Of a stretch of DNA of 64,000 bases, positions 44,456 to 55,072 are shown piece by piece. The notes under the pieces were generated by a model, which was not told the origin of the DNA, searched no databases, and was given only the letters and a program-made list of their open reading frames with translations. The stretch comes from Azolla caroliniana. Its lineage: Eukaryota; Polypodiophyta. Position 1 is the first letter of the stretch, and every line of letters starts with the position of its first letter. The stretch spans positions 2,356,001 through 2,420,000 of the forward strand of contig JBHGNT010000007.1 in the NCBI GenBank assembly GCA_043228905.1, read 5' to 3'. The position numbers were made by a program, and so were the translations under genes.

Positions 44456-45664
44456 GAGCACCAATTGTGAGGATCTACACACCTAGGAATAGTGTATTAC
44501 CATCTTGATTTTGTTACCGAATCTGTCGGAAAATAAGGAATCATTGTCCTAGAGGATTATGTATTTGAAATTCCTTCGAAGGTCTCCCCTACAAGACATT
44601 ATAAGTTAGAGGTTTCTTCTAGTGTGCCGAACAAAGGTAATCAATTAGGGGATAACGGTAAGCAGATCCTTCAATCCATGCCTTACTCGATGCCTCAAGA
44701 CAAGGGGAGACAGATTGATTGTTCGGGTATTGTCATGGATTGTGAAAAGTAGTTATCTTTAGTAATCTATGAGGAGGATACATCAAAACAAAAGTCTCTC
44801 TTGGTTAAGGAGACGATGATTCCTTAGTATAATAATGATTTCTCTTTTTCTACAGTATCCTTGGTTACAGGTAATACCCCTCTATTGGAAAAAATGATGT
44901 CAGTCCATTCACATAAATACACGGGTAAAGATATGATGACAACTAGAGGACAATAATGAGTTGTTAAGGAAAGAAAACATAGAGTAGTTTTGGCAAGAAA
45001 ATGGATAGTTTCATAATAATCAATTTGAATTTTCACTTGCTTGTAGCTTGAAAGCATGTAGCAACATAGTATATGGTCAAGAAATACACTCACAGATTAT
45101 TTTGCATGCTTTTGACAAAGATGTCTTCATTACAAATTCATTAGTTGTTATGTATGCGAAATGTGGCTTGCTAGTTGAAGCACAAGTATTGTTCGATGAA
45201 CTACATGTTCATAATGGTGTTTCATGGGCTGCTCTTGTTGAAGGCTATGCTAATCATAGTTTTACTGAGGAAGCGGTTAAGTGTTTAGAGCAAATGCTAT
45301 TAGAGAACTTGGCTTTAGATGTTGCAATGTTAGTTTGCAACTTGAAAGTTTGTGACATTGTAGGTTCTACATGTTTGGCTCTAATTTGTCGTTGTGAGAT
45401 TGTTAAAGAGGGTTTCAAAGCAGATATGTGTGTGATGAGCACTATGATAGATCAGTATTCAAAACATGGGTTACTAGTACTACTTGAAGCAAAAGAAACA
45501 TTCTTTGAGCTTCCAGTGTGAGACATCATCGCGTGGACAAACACTTATCTCAGGGTATGTTGAGCATGGGTTAGGAGAAGAAGTGCTCACATATTGGGAT
45601 TAAATGTTGGTAGATGGTGTCATGATTACATGAATTTTGGCTTACAAGCATTCAATCCCACAAC

Positions 45665-45958
45665 CTCTTGATAGATATGTCAAACCTTAAACCAATATGA
45701 TAACATATACATAAGATATATGATATATAGTCATAATAATTATATTATTAGTTATTATAAGATATTTATAAGATTCTAGAATATTCCATTGTTGTCCAAA
45801 ATATCTATAATAATCTAGAATACTCCAAAGGACCTATAAATAGGTGTCTACTAATTCATACAAACTCATTTAGTTCAACGCCTAGTCTTTAGCCCCTTAG
45901 CCTACTCTTTGTAACCTTTGTTCTCTTATAATATTATAAATTCCTTTCCATTTCTCGT

Positions 45959-46008
<50 letters not shown>

Positions 46009-46055
46009 CTAGCATTATCTTTTTCATCTTTCTCTCTCCTACTCTCAGGTCATGA
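45665..46055 (+). mobile_element. Solo LTR with heat-shock element and TATA box
   Basis: The sequence splits the PPR pseudogene. It has TTCTAGAATATTC (45774-45786; TTC-TA-GAA-TA-TTC), a TATA box CTATAAATA at 45834-45842, AT-rich polyadenylation-like sequence (TATAATATTATAAATTCC) and a (CT)n tract (45959-46003), the layout of a Copia-type LTR. Reverse-oriented 2873-3190 is a second copy. Exact ends and target duplication are unresolved. No internal element sequence adjoins it, hence solo LTR. Confidence 0.6.
45774..45842 (+). promoter_or_regulatory. LTR promoter: heat-shock element and TATA box
   Basis: TTCTAGAATATTC is a three-unit TTC/GAA array about 48 bp upstream of CTATAAATA. A second TCTAGAATACTCC half-match lies between them. 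The same order exists in the copy at 3014-3054. Confidence 0.55.
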
Positions 46056-47558
46056 CAGATGGTATGGTTGCAAATGTCCTTGCATATGTTTGCCTGTTGA
46101 AAGCATATGTCGTTGCTACAACACAATTACAAGGCCAGATTTCACATTCTCAAATTTGCAAAAAGGGGTTAGAAATTGATCGCATCAATCTCACAGACAC
46201 GACTACCATTTAGAGATGTAGTATCTTGGGTTGCATTAATTTGTGGATATGTTGAGTATGGTTATGTTGAAGAGCTTCAGTATTATATTAAACCAAATAC
46301 AAACAAAGGGTGTATCCCCAAGTTCAAAGTCCCAACAAGGGGCAAGGGGTACATTGTCCAATTGTTAAATTAAGTCTCAAAAAAAAGACAATTGTCGGAA
46401 ATATTGTAGTTGATATGTATGAAAATTTTGTTTTGATTGTTGAAGCAGAAGATGTGTTCTAGAGGCTCCTAACTACATATGTGGTCTCATGGAATGCAAT
46501 GATGACATGGCTCATAGAACATGGATGTTTTGATGAAATAATGGAGCTTGATGGTATAGCCGATTCTATCACCTTTATATGTGGTCTCCAAGCTTGTCAT
46601 AGCAAAGGTGCTACTGACAAAGGCAGAGAGATGCATTCATGGATTATAAACTATAATCCCTATTTGAGATGGATGATCCCTTTGGTAACACCTTGGTTGA
46701 TATGTATGGAAAGTGTGGATTACTAAAAGAAGCACAAAAAGTGTTTGTTAAGTTTCCATTTTATAATAAAGGCTTTGAATGAAATGCAATCATAGCAATA
46801 TATGCCAAATGCAAACATAGTGAAGAGGCCATTGAATGTTTTGATCAAATGCAAGAAAAAGGTGCATCTCCAAATTCTATAACTATTGTTTGTGACTTAA
46901 AAACATGTGGGTTCTCAAGTATGGTGGCCCAAGGCCAACCAATAAATAATGAAGTAGTGTTAAAAGGACTTTATATAGAACCTCTTGTTGGTTAACACTT
47001 TGGTCTTTATCTTTATAGAACACGGTGTTCATGACGAGGCAATTAAATGCTTTGATCAAATAAAGCAATAAGGTATCTTGCCAAATGACATCACTTATCT
47101 TTGGTTCTTTCTATGATGATCTATACTTGTTGAGATGGAAAATATTATATACTATTTGTATATTGCATCTAGCCACTTCAATTTTAATACCAATGGAGGA
47201 TATTTATTATGGAAAAGAAAACACGTAAAATAAAATGGCTAATTGACAATAGAATAGGTTGTATATATGTCAATGTTATCTTGACTTTGTGGAAACAAGT
47301 CATGTCAAGTTGAAATATTTATCAATAACATCAATTAGATGTAGTATCATGTATGACATACACTCTCACATCTACTCACGGACTCAATATGAAAGTTTGC
47401 AAAGGCCAAGCGATTGAGCCTGACCTAGCAAGGCTTTTCCAAAGAAACACATCCTAAAGCTGACACTTTATGATTAAATTTTGAATCACTCTTCCTGATT
47501 CCATGAAGTTTTTCACTCGGAGTAGAAAGACGATCATTTCATTTAGAAAAGCAAATCT

Positions 47559-49827
47559 TTAAAGAATTTTGAACAAGGTAAATTTGCCACTAGGGTTTAG
47601 GGATAGCCGAGATATTTCTCCTAGTACTTGTTTAAAATGAAGACTAGAGGAGCCCCCTTCAGAAATTCCTTGGTGAAGAAATTTCTTACATTTCTCAATG
47701 TTCTCCCTTATTACACTCCTTGACTGCATAAGCAATCTCACCTTCTCATCCACCGCTTGTCTCCCAATCAAATCCTTCTTAGGTTCATCAAATTTAAGGG
47801 CCACATTCCATACCTCCGCACATAGTCTACCATTGATCATTTGGTCCGCAAAGTAGGGCAAACCAAGCATAGGAACACCAGCTGCAATGCTCTCAATGGT
47901 GGAATTCCATCCATGATGTGTGAGAAAACCTCCAATAGCTCTATGAAAGAGTACTTCCTTTTGAGGAGCCCATGAAACAAAACAAGAATGTTTTTGCATT
48001 CGGTCTAAATATCCATCTGGAAATCCTATGGGTGTTTTGTCATTCATAAGGTCGGCCCTAACAACCCACAATATAGGTTGTTGGCACAACTCCAATCCTA
48101 GTGCCAATTCCGTGAATTGCTCAACACTAAGTATTGTGACACTTCCTAATGAAACATATAGTACCGACTTTTCCGGTTGCAAATCTAGCCATTGAAAGCA
48201 ACTGCGATCTTCAATCCATAGACTAGGTCCAATGTTATGTGATGAAATTTGCTCTTCTATGTGACCATTAAAACACCAATTTGGTAACACTGGACCGATT
48301 GTGAGTACATCCTTCCGAAAGGTTTCCCGGATGTGTTCCACATAATCCTTCTCCAATTCATCAGATGTGTTTATGATTATGCATGTGGCATTATCCAATA
48401 ATTCACAGCATTGAATAACATATTGGTAAATGGGGTTGTTTGGGTCAGCACATTGCCAATATGTGGACAAGTCCATCCATTTGAGCGGTGATAGGTTAGG
48501 GACACAATCTTCTGCAAAAACAAAATACATATGGAGACAAATAAGAGGGGAAGCTGCTGAATGGAAATTCATAATCAACCTACGCCTGAGTAAATGCAAT
48601 GGATATGATTTTTTGGAGATATCATATGGAATATGTTGCTATTGATCTGACTTTGTGTAAGAATTCATATGGATTTGAATATATTTGTCAAGACTTCTAT
48701 CCAAATCATGTCATCAACAAGATGTTGTACCTATTATACATGATGGTAGGACTGATGGCACAATTCCATAATTTACTCCAAATATTGGTACTCTAATACT
48801 GTTTTCTTCCCCTTAATGGCTCTATTAATACATGATTAGGTGTATGCTTGTAAGACCTAAAACTGAGATCGGTAACATCCAAACAATGACCGACTATATT
48901 ATATATGATTTCTTTACAAACATAAGCCCTCGGCCTCTTAAACACAATGGGGATGTTGCCAAACATAGTCATAACCTTCTCCATCATGGCGTCAATGAAT
49001 GAACTCAATTCCCATGACTTGGAGAGCCTAGATTAGCATTTACCGTGATGATCTACATCTATTTCTCCATCATACAATCAATGAATCCAACCAGCATCTA
49101 CCAGCCTTAGCAATAACTTTTTAGATTCAGATTACTATTATTACATAAGGGTATTCTATTCCATTAAATACTCTCTTCCTCTTCATCGAACTCTACGTCG
49201 CCGCCACCTTCCATCTCTCCGGTCTCATGTTGGCTCTCGTGCACCAGAAAAACAAGTTACCAGAAAAACCTAGAACCATGTAAAAAGTATCTTACCCAGA
49301 TGTGTCATTTGGTGACCATGTTTCGGACAAGCGATCATGCATCCAAGGCTAGCCGCAGATTGTGGCCAAACAGCGATGAGCGGAAGGCTGAATCTTGCAG
49401 CGAGATTACGAGCCAGAGGAGTGAAGACATCGGCGAGGATGAAAGTGATGGGGTCATCGGGATCTTGTAGAAGCCTCTCCACCAATTCTTCGAGGGGATG
49501 GAGGAAGGTGGACATAGACATGACAGTCTGAATGATGCTGTCCCTACCACTAGTGGTTCCATCCTTGCGTACCGGGTCCTGGAAAGATACCATTCGGAAA
49601 TGTGGCACATACTGATTTTGAAGGAGAGTGTTGTGGGTGTGGTGATCATTCACAAATGTGATTCGGATGATGCCGCCATCACCATCGCCATCGCCATAGC
49701 CATAGCCATAGCCATGGCTCTCACAAATTCTACCAGTAGTAAGCTTGATGCAAAGTTCCGTTAATGGACCTATGTGGCCCTGTGCAGGAAAGGCCATGAC
49801 TAATCCATGTGCTAACTTGGTTTTCAT
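47559..49827 (-). CDS. UDP-glycosyltransferase UGT-B (GT1 family), 494 aa, one intron
   Basis: Recent duplicate of UGT-A with the same acceptor-glycosylating role expected. Exons (minus): 49827-49296 and 48511-47559, with a GTAAGA donor, a TTTTGCAG acceptor, a phase-1 intron of 784 bp, and an open frame of 494 aa. His18 in FPAQGHIGP and the Asp of LADVFTP are present. The PSPG box starts at Trp358. It shares HHGWNS with UGT-A and also reads GLPYFADQ where family members, including A, C and D, have GWP; the final Gln is kept. Exon 1 has an expanded Gly-Tyr/Gly-Asp run (HGYGYGYGDGDGDGG) from a hexanucleotide repeat. The C-terminus differs (PSGKFTLFKIL). The reading frame is intact, though the Trp-to-Leu change may affect donor binding. 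Confidence 0.9.
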
Positions 49828-50332
49828 CTTCTCCCTCTCCCTCTCCCTCTCTCTCTTTCACTCGATCTATGGACTAATCAGAGGTTTTTCTTGGTCTACA
49901 ATTCTCTCTCCCTCTCTATGTGGGTCTACAGATTAGAGCTCAGTCTATGGTTTTTGTGTGTGTACCCTACCTACCAGCAGAAGGAGTGATCGGTGGCAAC
50001 TTGCCATGGAAAGAGATGAAGTGGCTCTTAACTGCAGGGGGTCCACCATTGACATTGTATACATATATGTATCAGTATCAGTAGGGAAAAAGACCTATCT
50101 TCAATCACTCTTGTCCTTATCTTTCCGGACAAAAACACTCAACACACGCGCCTATTACCAGAACTCCGGACATATCTCCGATCAGACAAGCTTCCACACT
50201 CGAACTTGAGAGATCTTGTGTGTGTGTGTGTGTGTGCACGTGCGACCGGAAGCCCTTTTCACACTTTCGCAGTTTTCACCATCGTGACACTAGAACGATG
50301 GGCAAAACTATATACAAGGTGGTCCAATCAGA

Positions 50333-50557
50333 GAGCTCAGGATGATCAAACCGGCACTCTCTCTTTTTTTCTTAGTAGTTACCTAAACCTAATGGTAAGT
50401 TGTTAACACTACAAGCACTGCGTCATGGGTTCGAAACCCAATTTCCTCACATCTCTATTATATACTTCACTAGATGCCACTGTGGAATGTAGGGGTTGAA
50501 CCCATGACCACCTGGTCTCCATTGGGCAACCTTACCAACTGAGCTCAGGATGATCGA

Positions 50558-50561
<4 letters not shown>
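50333..50561 (-). mobile_element. SINE copy S3 with target-site duplication
   Basis: The SINE body is 50354-50540. The second tRNA-like part is on the plus strand, with an A-box region AGTTACCTAAACCTAATGG and a perfect B-box palindrome GGGTTCGAAACCC at 50427-50439. The tRNA-like head is on the minus strand: B-box-like GGTTCAACCCC, A-box region AGCTCAGTTGG, truncated there. A T-run at 50364-50370 is the A-rich tail of the minus-strand element. The flanks 50333-50353 and 50541-50561 are 21-bp direct repeats with one difference, a target-site duplication showing a recent insertion. Confidence 0.75.

Positions 50562-50563
<2 letters not shown>

Positions 50564-50618
<55 letters not shown>
50564..50618. 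repeat. (CT)n microsatellite
   Basis: About 55 bp of CT directly after the right target-site duplication of SINE S3. Confidence 0.95.
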
Positions 50619-50620
<2 letters not shown>

Positions 50621-50812
50621 AAAGCACACAATTATATTAATTGTATGTAAATTTCACTTAGTTACAACACTTCTTAGTCTCCTCTACCTATCATATGCCT
50701 ATGTAGGGAGAGGGGCGTTCTTTCTGTCTTTCTCTCTCTCTCTCTACAAGTTAAGAAACAAACGCCCTACACCCTCCTCCTCCTTGAGACGGGATCGCTT
50801 CCCATTGAGATC

Positions 50813-51505
50813 ATGGCCATGGAAAGGGTTGTTGAATACACGCTTAAGGTTCAAAAAAGTCCCTCACATCGACTTCTTAGAATTCCGTGGGAAGCAAGCA
50901 AAAAGATCAAAAAGACGCATAAAAGCAAAATTTTGTGTTCCGGTTGGATACAAGATATAGAAAAATGGTTTGGTAGATGGGATGCGAGATACTTGCTTCA
51001 TGATGCATCATTAGAATCCTCTGTAAATGAGGCCTTCTTGCAACGCCAATGTATCATGACATGGGACAAATGTGGAGGCTCACGCTTCACACATTATACT
51101 ACACATGTTGCACCTAATTACAAAACCATATTCTTTGCGGAATGGGGAAATCGTACACATCGATACATGTTAGAGCTCATACCGTTATCTGCCATTCGAA
51201 CCATTGCTTCTATTCGACTTAGCTCACATGCATTGTGATGTGAAACAGGGCGTTGGGGCACAAGTGATGAGAGTGGTCGGCTATGCACACTTTGCCCTAA
51301 ACAAGTTTGCGAGTCTAATTATCACACTTTGATACAATGCTCTGCCTTTGATAATATTCGACCATGCTTTCCACATCTCTTCGACCGAGCCCAATCTTTG
51401 CATGAATTCCTCTCACAACCACAATGTGCACTCTCGATTACAACATTCATTGGTAACGTTCTTAAGCATCGAGAGTCACTACTCACTTTCACACATATCA
51501 CGTGA
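50813..51505 (+). pseudogene. Non-L1 LINE C-terminal fragment with CCHC knuckle
   Basis: A single frame is open from 50813 to a TGA at 51236-51238, then continues in the same frame to a TGA at 51503-51505. It reads WFGRWDARYLLHDASLESSV, then GRWGTSDESGRLCTLCPKQ and YHTLIQC: a C-x2-C-x9-H-x4-C knuckle comparable with the C-terminus of the LINE at 33-37 kb but a different family. A 3' tail follows, GGTCTCATAGGTCATATTTG ... TAATC(TATC)n at 51563-51589. The element is strongly 5'-truncated and has only one premature stop, so it is fairly young. Its decayed sister is at 17.7 kb. Confidence 0.75.
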
Positions 51506-51575
51506 AATGTAATATTTTTTGGTCTCATAGGTCATATTTGACCTCCGAAGATGATAATATAATCTATCTATCTAT

Positions 51576-51817
51576 CTATCTATCTATCTCTATCAGTGTG
51601 AGCTCTTGATTGCTACATTCATTAATAAAGTTATTGAACATCGATACTAGATCACATAAATCTACCTCATCTTGGGACAATGTCCCCATATAACATGGTT
51701 GCAAAAAATTGCCAACCCCTCTTTCTTTTAAGCCTAGAGTTGTTGTCATACCCCACAAAGTCCATCAAACAAGCACCCATAGTCCCATTTCTCATGGTCC
51801 AATTAAATCACATACCT

Positions 51818-51869
<52 letters not shown>

Positions 51870-52204
51870 ATCATATTGTGCATGCCTAGGAGATACCTTT
51901 GATGTTTCAATTGGTTTGCATACATACACTAATGGCTTCAATTCATATGTCCATTCAATTTCCTTTCAATCTTCATTTGCCTTTGGTTCAAACATCGTCG
52001 TACTTATTTCAGACTTCACTGGCCCATTGTAACTCCTTACTCGCTTCAATTATTACATTACTCACTTTATTTGTGGTTTTAATGCCGACTCTGACTTTTG
52101 AATTGTTGGTTGCACATGTACCACCATGCACAATTTAGTTATCCAAGTGTCGAACAAACATGAATCAATGATGTATGAATCTACGAAATACGATAGGCTA
52201 CGCT
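51576..52204 (-). repeat. Gene-X repeat unit, copy X3, left part
   Basis: TCTACCTCATCTTGGGACAA, then TTGCCAACCCCTCTTTCTTTTAAGCCTAGAG, a (CT)n tract at 51822-51867, and the block to GTATGAATCTACGAAA match X1 and X2. The unit is then interrupted by an LTR-type insertion and resumes at 53375. Confidence 0.7.
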
Positions 52205-53369
52205 TGTTATCCACAGGGATTGATTGCCGAAACAGCTGAAGACTGGATAAGTCAAAGAGCCAAAGGCCGGCTGGAGTATGAAAGTTAAAGCTGGATCGGA
52301 TAGCCGGCAAGAAGTGTGAAGCCGGAAGCTGAAATATTATTACGATTGTAGATTATTATTAGATATTAGATATGGAACAATGTAATAGAAGTTAGATATG
52401 AATAGCCATGATGTATATGACTTTAGGAGAACTTATTTGAAAGGATGTGCCGATCCAACAATGTAACCATATATGCTTCACCTATAAGAATGGGGCATGA
52501 GCTTGGTATTGAGTGCGGTTGTATATTGTGTATAAGTTTTAATATAGAGAGATTTTGAGTATACGATGCTTGTGTGAATTGTTATATAGGTGGAGTTGTG
52601 ATTAAGTTTCGTAATTGTTGTGCTGAGTGTTAGCCGATTCTGATAGTTAATTCATAACCAACAGCTGTTTTAGTATAAGCCGATCGGACAAGCATAGTTC
52701 TTTACCGATTACATCAAGCTGATTTGACAATAGCCGACAAGTGATTAGTTGCAGTCCAACTATCCATCTCTCCAGCCACGATCTTCGGTGACGGTTATCT
52801 AGTAATTGGGTATCGGAACCGTGTCCTATTGAGAGGGTAAACACAATTTGGCAACCACGATTCGTTCTGCGAGAGACAGCGAATGACGGAGGATTAATGT
52901 CGTCTAGACAGACCGACGACGTACTAATGGAATGAGAAAAGAGGGTATGTGCTCAGAAGGAGTATCGAAGAGCGGCAGAGGCAATTCGACGGGATTGATC
53001 GTTTTCCCAAAGTATTCGGCGGATAGCCGAACAAGCGTTTTTCACTCACACAATCACAGCCAAAACAAAGGTGAGATTGGCATGACTGACCTTGCCGATG
53101 CCGAATCGACCTTGCAAACATTAGTGCCAGCGGCATGAGAGGAGGATTCAACCGGTTCTCCGGATTGGAGGAGATGCTTAGCAATTTCTGTTCGGACGAA
53201 GATTCGTCGGACAACCGAAGTGTCCAGTCTTACTATCGTTCCAGTCACGGCACTCCGGACGTACGGGAAGTAGAGACCCATGTACGAAAACCGCTGGCTG
53301 AAGTAGAGAACCCTTTACGAACACCATTGGCCGTAGCACAACCATTGTCGAATAGCCCAAGGAGAAACA
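52205..53369 (+). mobile_element. 1165-bp LTR-type insertion (TG...CA, 5-bp target duplication)
   Basis: It begins TGTTATCC, ends GAAACA, and is flanked by ACGCT (52200-52204) and ATGCT (53370-53374). The related repeat at 39880-39900 shows the uninterrupted sequence (TACGCATGATT). Near 52843 GGTAAACACAATTTGGCAAC resembles an LTR end followed by a primer-binding region. Two short overlapping frames follow (52932-53138 and 53135-53377, N-terminal gag-like but unrecognised). No second LTR is seen, so it is either a deleted or non-autonomous element or a long solo LTR. Confidence 0.55.
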
Positions 53370-53374
53370 ATGCT

Positions 53375-54115
53375 TGATTGGTTCGAAATATTGCTATCCC
53401 CTAGAATATGGCATTCAACTTATTTGTGGTTGACGAATCAATGAGAGGAATGATTTTCTTCATAGGCTTGGATTGTAAGAATGTTAATCTCCATCGAGGA
53501 AGCAAGATAGAAGAAACCTGGATTTGAAATCAAAATTGATCAAATGTTGCAACATAAGCAATTCTTGCATTTACTTGGAACAATTTAAATACTTATCCAA
53601 GAAAGTAATTCTCAATTTCTAGCATTGATAATGGGTAATAGATTGGACATGATATGTCTGGTTATGGATTTGGCCCTAAACCCCATGCCAATGCAAAATT
53701 TGGTTTACAAAATGGTCATTGTACCATTAATTCAAGAGAGTAACATTAATATAAGTTTCGGGATACATATATATTCAAGAAAAACGCACATCTACTACAT
53801 ATTTATACCATGTATACAAAATAGGAACTCTAAAAATATTGCATTAAAGCATTTTATAAGAACATGAACTGTGCTTGCAAACATAAACCGGATGTATTTG
53901 ATTTGCCAACCATTAAGGTGACTGGAGGCAAGGGTGAGCCATGAAATGTTGTAAGCACATTTGCTAAAGGTTTTCTCAATGGTGTTCCGAGATAATGTTG
54001 TAGGTGAAGATAAGGAGTGACCACTTTGAAGGTGGTGATTATGTCGATGAAAATGTTGAGAGCGGGATTTTTGTGAACTACCGGTGGAAGTGGTGTAAGT
54101 TCCATGATGTGAGTT
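53375..54115 (-). repeat. Gene-X repeat unit, copy X3, right part with C-terminal fragment
   Basis: Continues X1-like sequence (GAATGTTAATCTC, GGATACATATATATTCAAGA) and ends with the gene-X C-terminal fragment at about 53930-54115 on the minus strand. That reads HGTYTTSTGSSQKSRSQHFH, then GHSLSSPTTLSRNTIEKTF, against the intact ELDTTSTRTSRQSPSRHVHQ and RFLSSPKTLSWSTIQKTL. The N-terminal part is missing, so it is a pseudogene lying on the 3' side of UGT-C. Confidence 0.7.
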
Positions 54116-54119
54116 GTTA

Positions 54120-55072
54120 CGAGTTTACTTGAGCTCTATAGGGAGAAAAATCCGACCTACCATTAGATGTATGTATCACAACAATATAGGGACGTATTGT
54201 AGAAACCTATTATAGACTATACATGCATCATTTAGAGCACAATTACATTAAGAAGTATTCAATTAGCAATAAAAAGACTTCAAAATCAGTGTAAGTAAAA
54301 AATTAAGTATATGTGTGAAGACAAAAAAGAGAATAAGATGTAATTTATGAAGGAAACATTATTAACAATGCTTGATGTGGTGTGTGTGAAAGGTGTTAAT
54401 TTAAGCCAAGTGTAATAATTGTTCAAAATGTAGCTCAACAATTGGATAATTTGTCTCTCGGGATATTGTGATATTTTTTTGAAAGGAAGAAGATGAAAAG
54501 GAAATTAGGAGCATTGACGACTTGAGCTATCATGTTTTGTTGATGCTTCATTTGACATGTTTTTTAGCACAATTTCCCTTCCTACCTTTCTTTAACTTCT
54601 CAAATTTAATGAATTTGGCCAATTTTTCTTTGTGACCAAATCACATCACGATTCACAACCCCATGGAAACCCATCTTCCTTGATTCAAGCCCCTTGTGGT
54701 CTTTCTCTCACTTCGCACACATGCCTGGATTCGAACAACAATGATAAAACACTAGTTCAATATATTTGATAGTAGTATTTTTACCAATGAAATTGATGAG
54801 AAAAGGACACTTCGAAATATATCCTTCTCTTCTTCCGGCAAAAAGATCTATTTCATTTTATATGTAACTAAGGGTTCATGAAATTAATACTCGTGTTATA
54901 TAAATACAAGGTTTTATGTACAAAAATGATATAATGAACAAAGATCTAGGGTATAGCAAACAATTACATACTCATAGGCTTCTTGTGATATATGTGTGGA
55001 TCAAGAACATTTTATCTGTTCCTAAATAGTTAGCCTCTAATTGCATGGAACAACAAAGAATGTTTTAGCAAG
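54120..55072. repeat. UGT-C 3' flank, duplicated downstream of UGT-D
   Basis: GAGCACAATTACATTAAGAA, the TAAAAAGACTT block and CAAAGATCTAGGGTATAGCA recur near 60288-60612 in the same order and distance from the UGT stop codon. This shows that UGT-C and UGT-D were duplicated with their flanks. Confidence 0.65.

Larger units (their letters stand above)
45010..47120 (+). pseudogene. PPR protein pseudogene (PLS type)
   Basis: PPR proteins bind organellar RNA, and PLS-type members guide editing. Recognisable helical repeats are present: LKACSNIVYGQEIHSQIILH, FITNSLVVMYAKCGLLVEAQ, VSWAALVEGYANHSFTEEAV; later VSWNAMMTWLIEHGCFDE, NTLVDMYGKCGLLKEAQKVF, IIAIYAKCKHSEEAIECFDQ and HDEAIKCFDQ. Many stops and frame changes break it, and the section 45665-46055 is an LTR insertion. 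Longest open piece: 45010-45521. No E or DYW domain is seen. It lies inside the composite retroposon, so it is a displaced copy. The functional parent is not in the window. Confidence 0.8.
43841..47217 (+). mobile_element. 3.38-kb composite retroposon: LINE ORF1 + PPR sequence + LINE 3' end
   Basis: The block is flanked by AAAACACATAAAATAA (43825-43840) and AAAACACGTAAAATAA (47218-47233), and the paralogous empty site at 30130-30145 has one copy. This defines a clean 3,377-bp insertion with a 16-bp target duplication. From left to right, all on the plus strand, it holds a LINE ORF1 (DUF4283-like) remnant, a long PPR pseudogene, and an end reading AATACCAATGGAGGATATTT then ATTATGGAAAAG. That is the LINE-type 3' end shared with four other insertions here. 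A solo LTR has later landed inside the PPR part. Confidence 0.75.

Noticed and set aside
48599-49008. Conserved short frames inside the UGT-A and UGT-B introns (31490-31913 and 48599-49008)
   Set aside because: They are conserved only because the introns were duplicated recently; no motif or start context supports coding.
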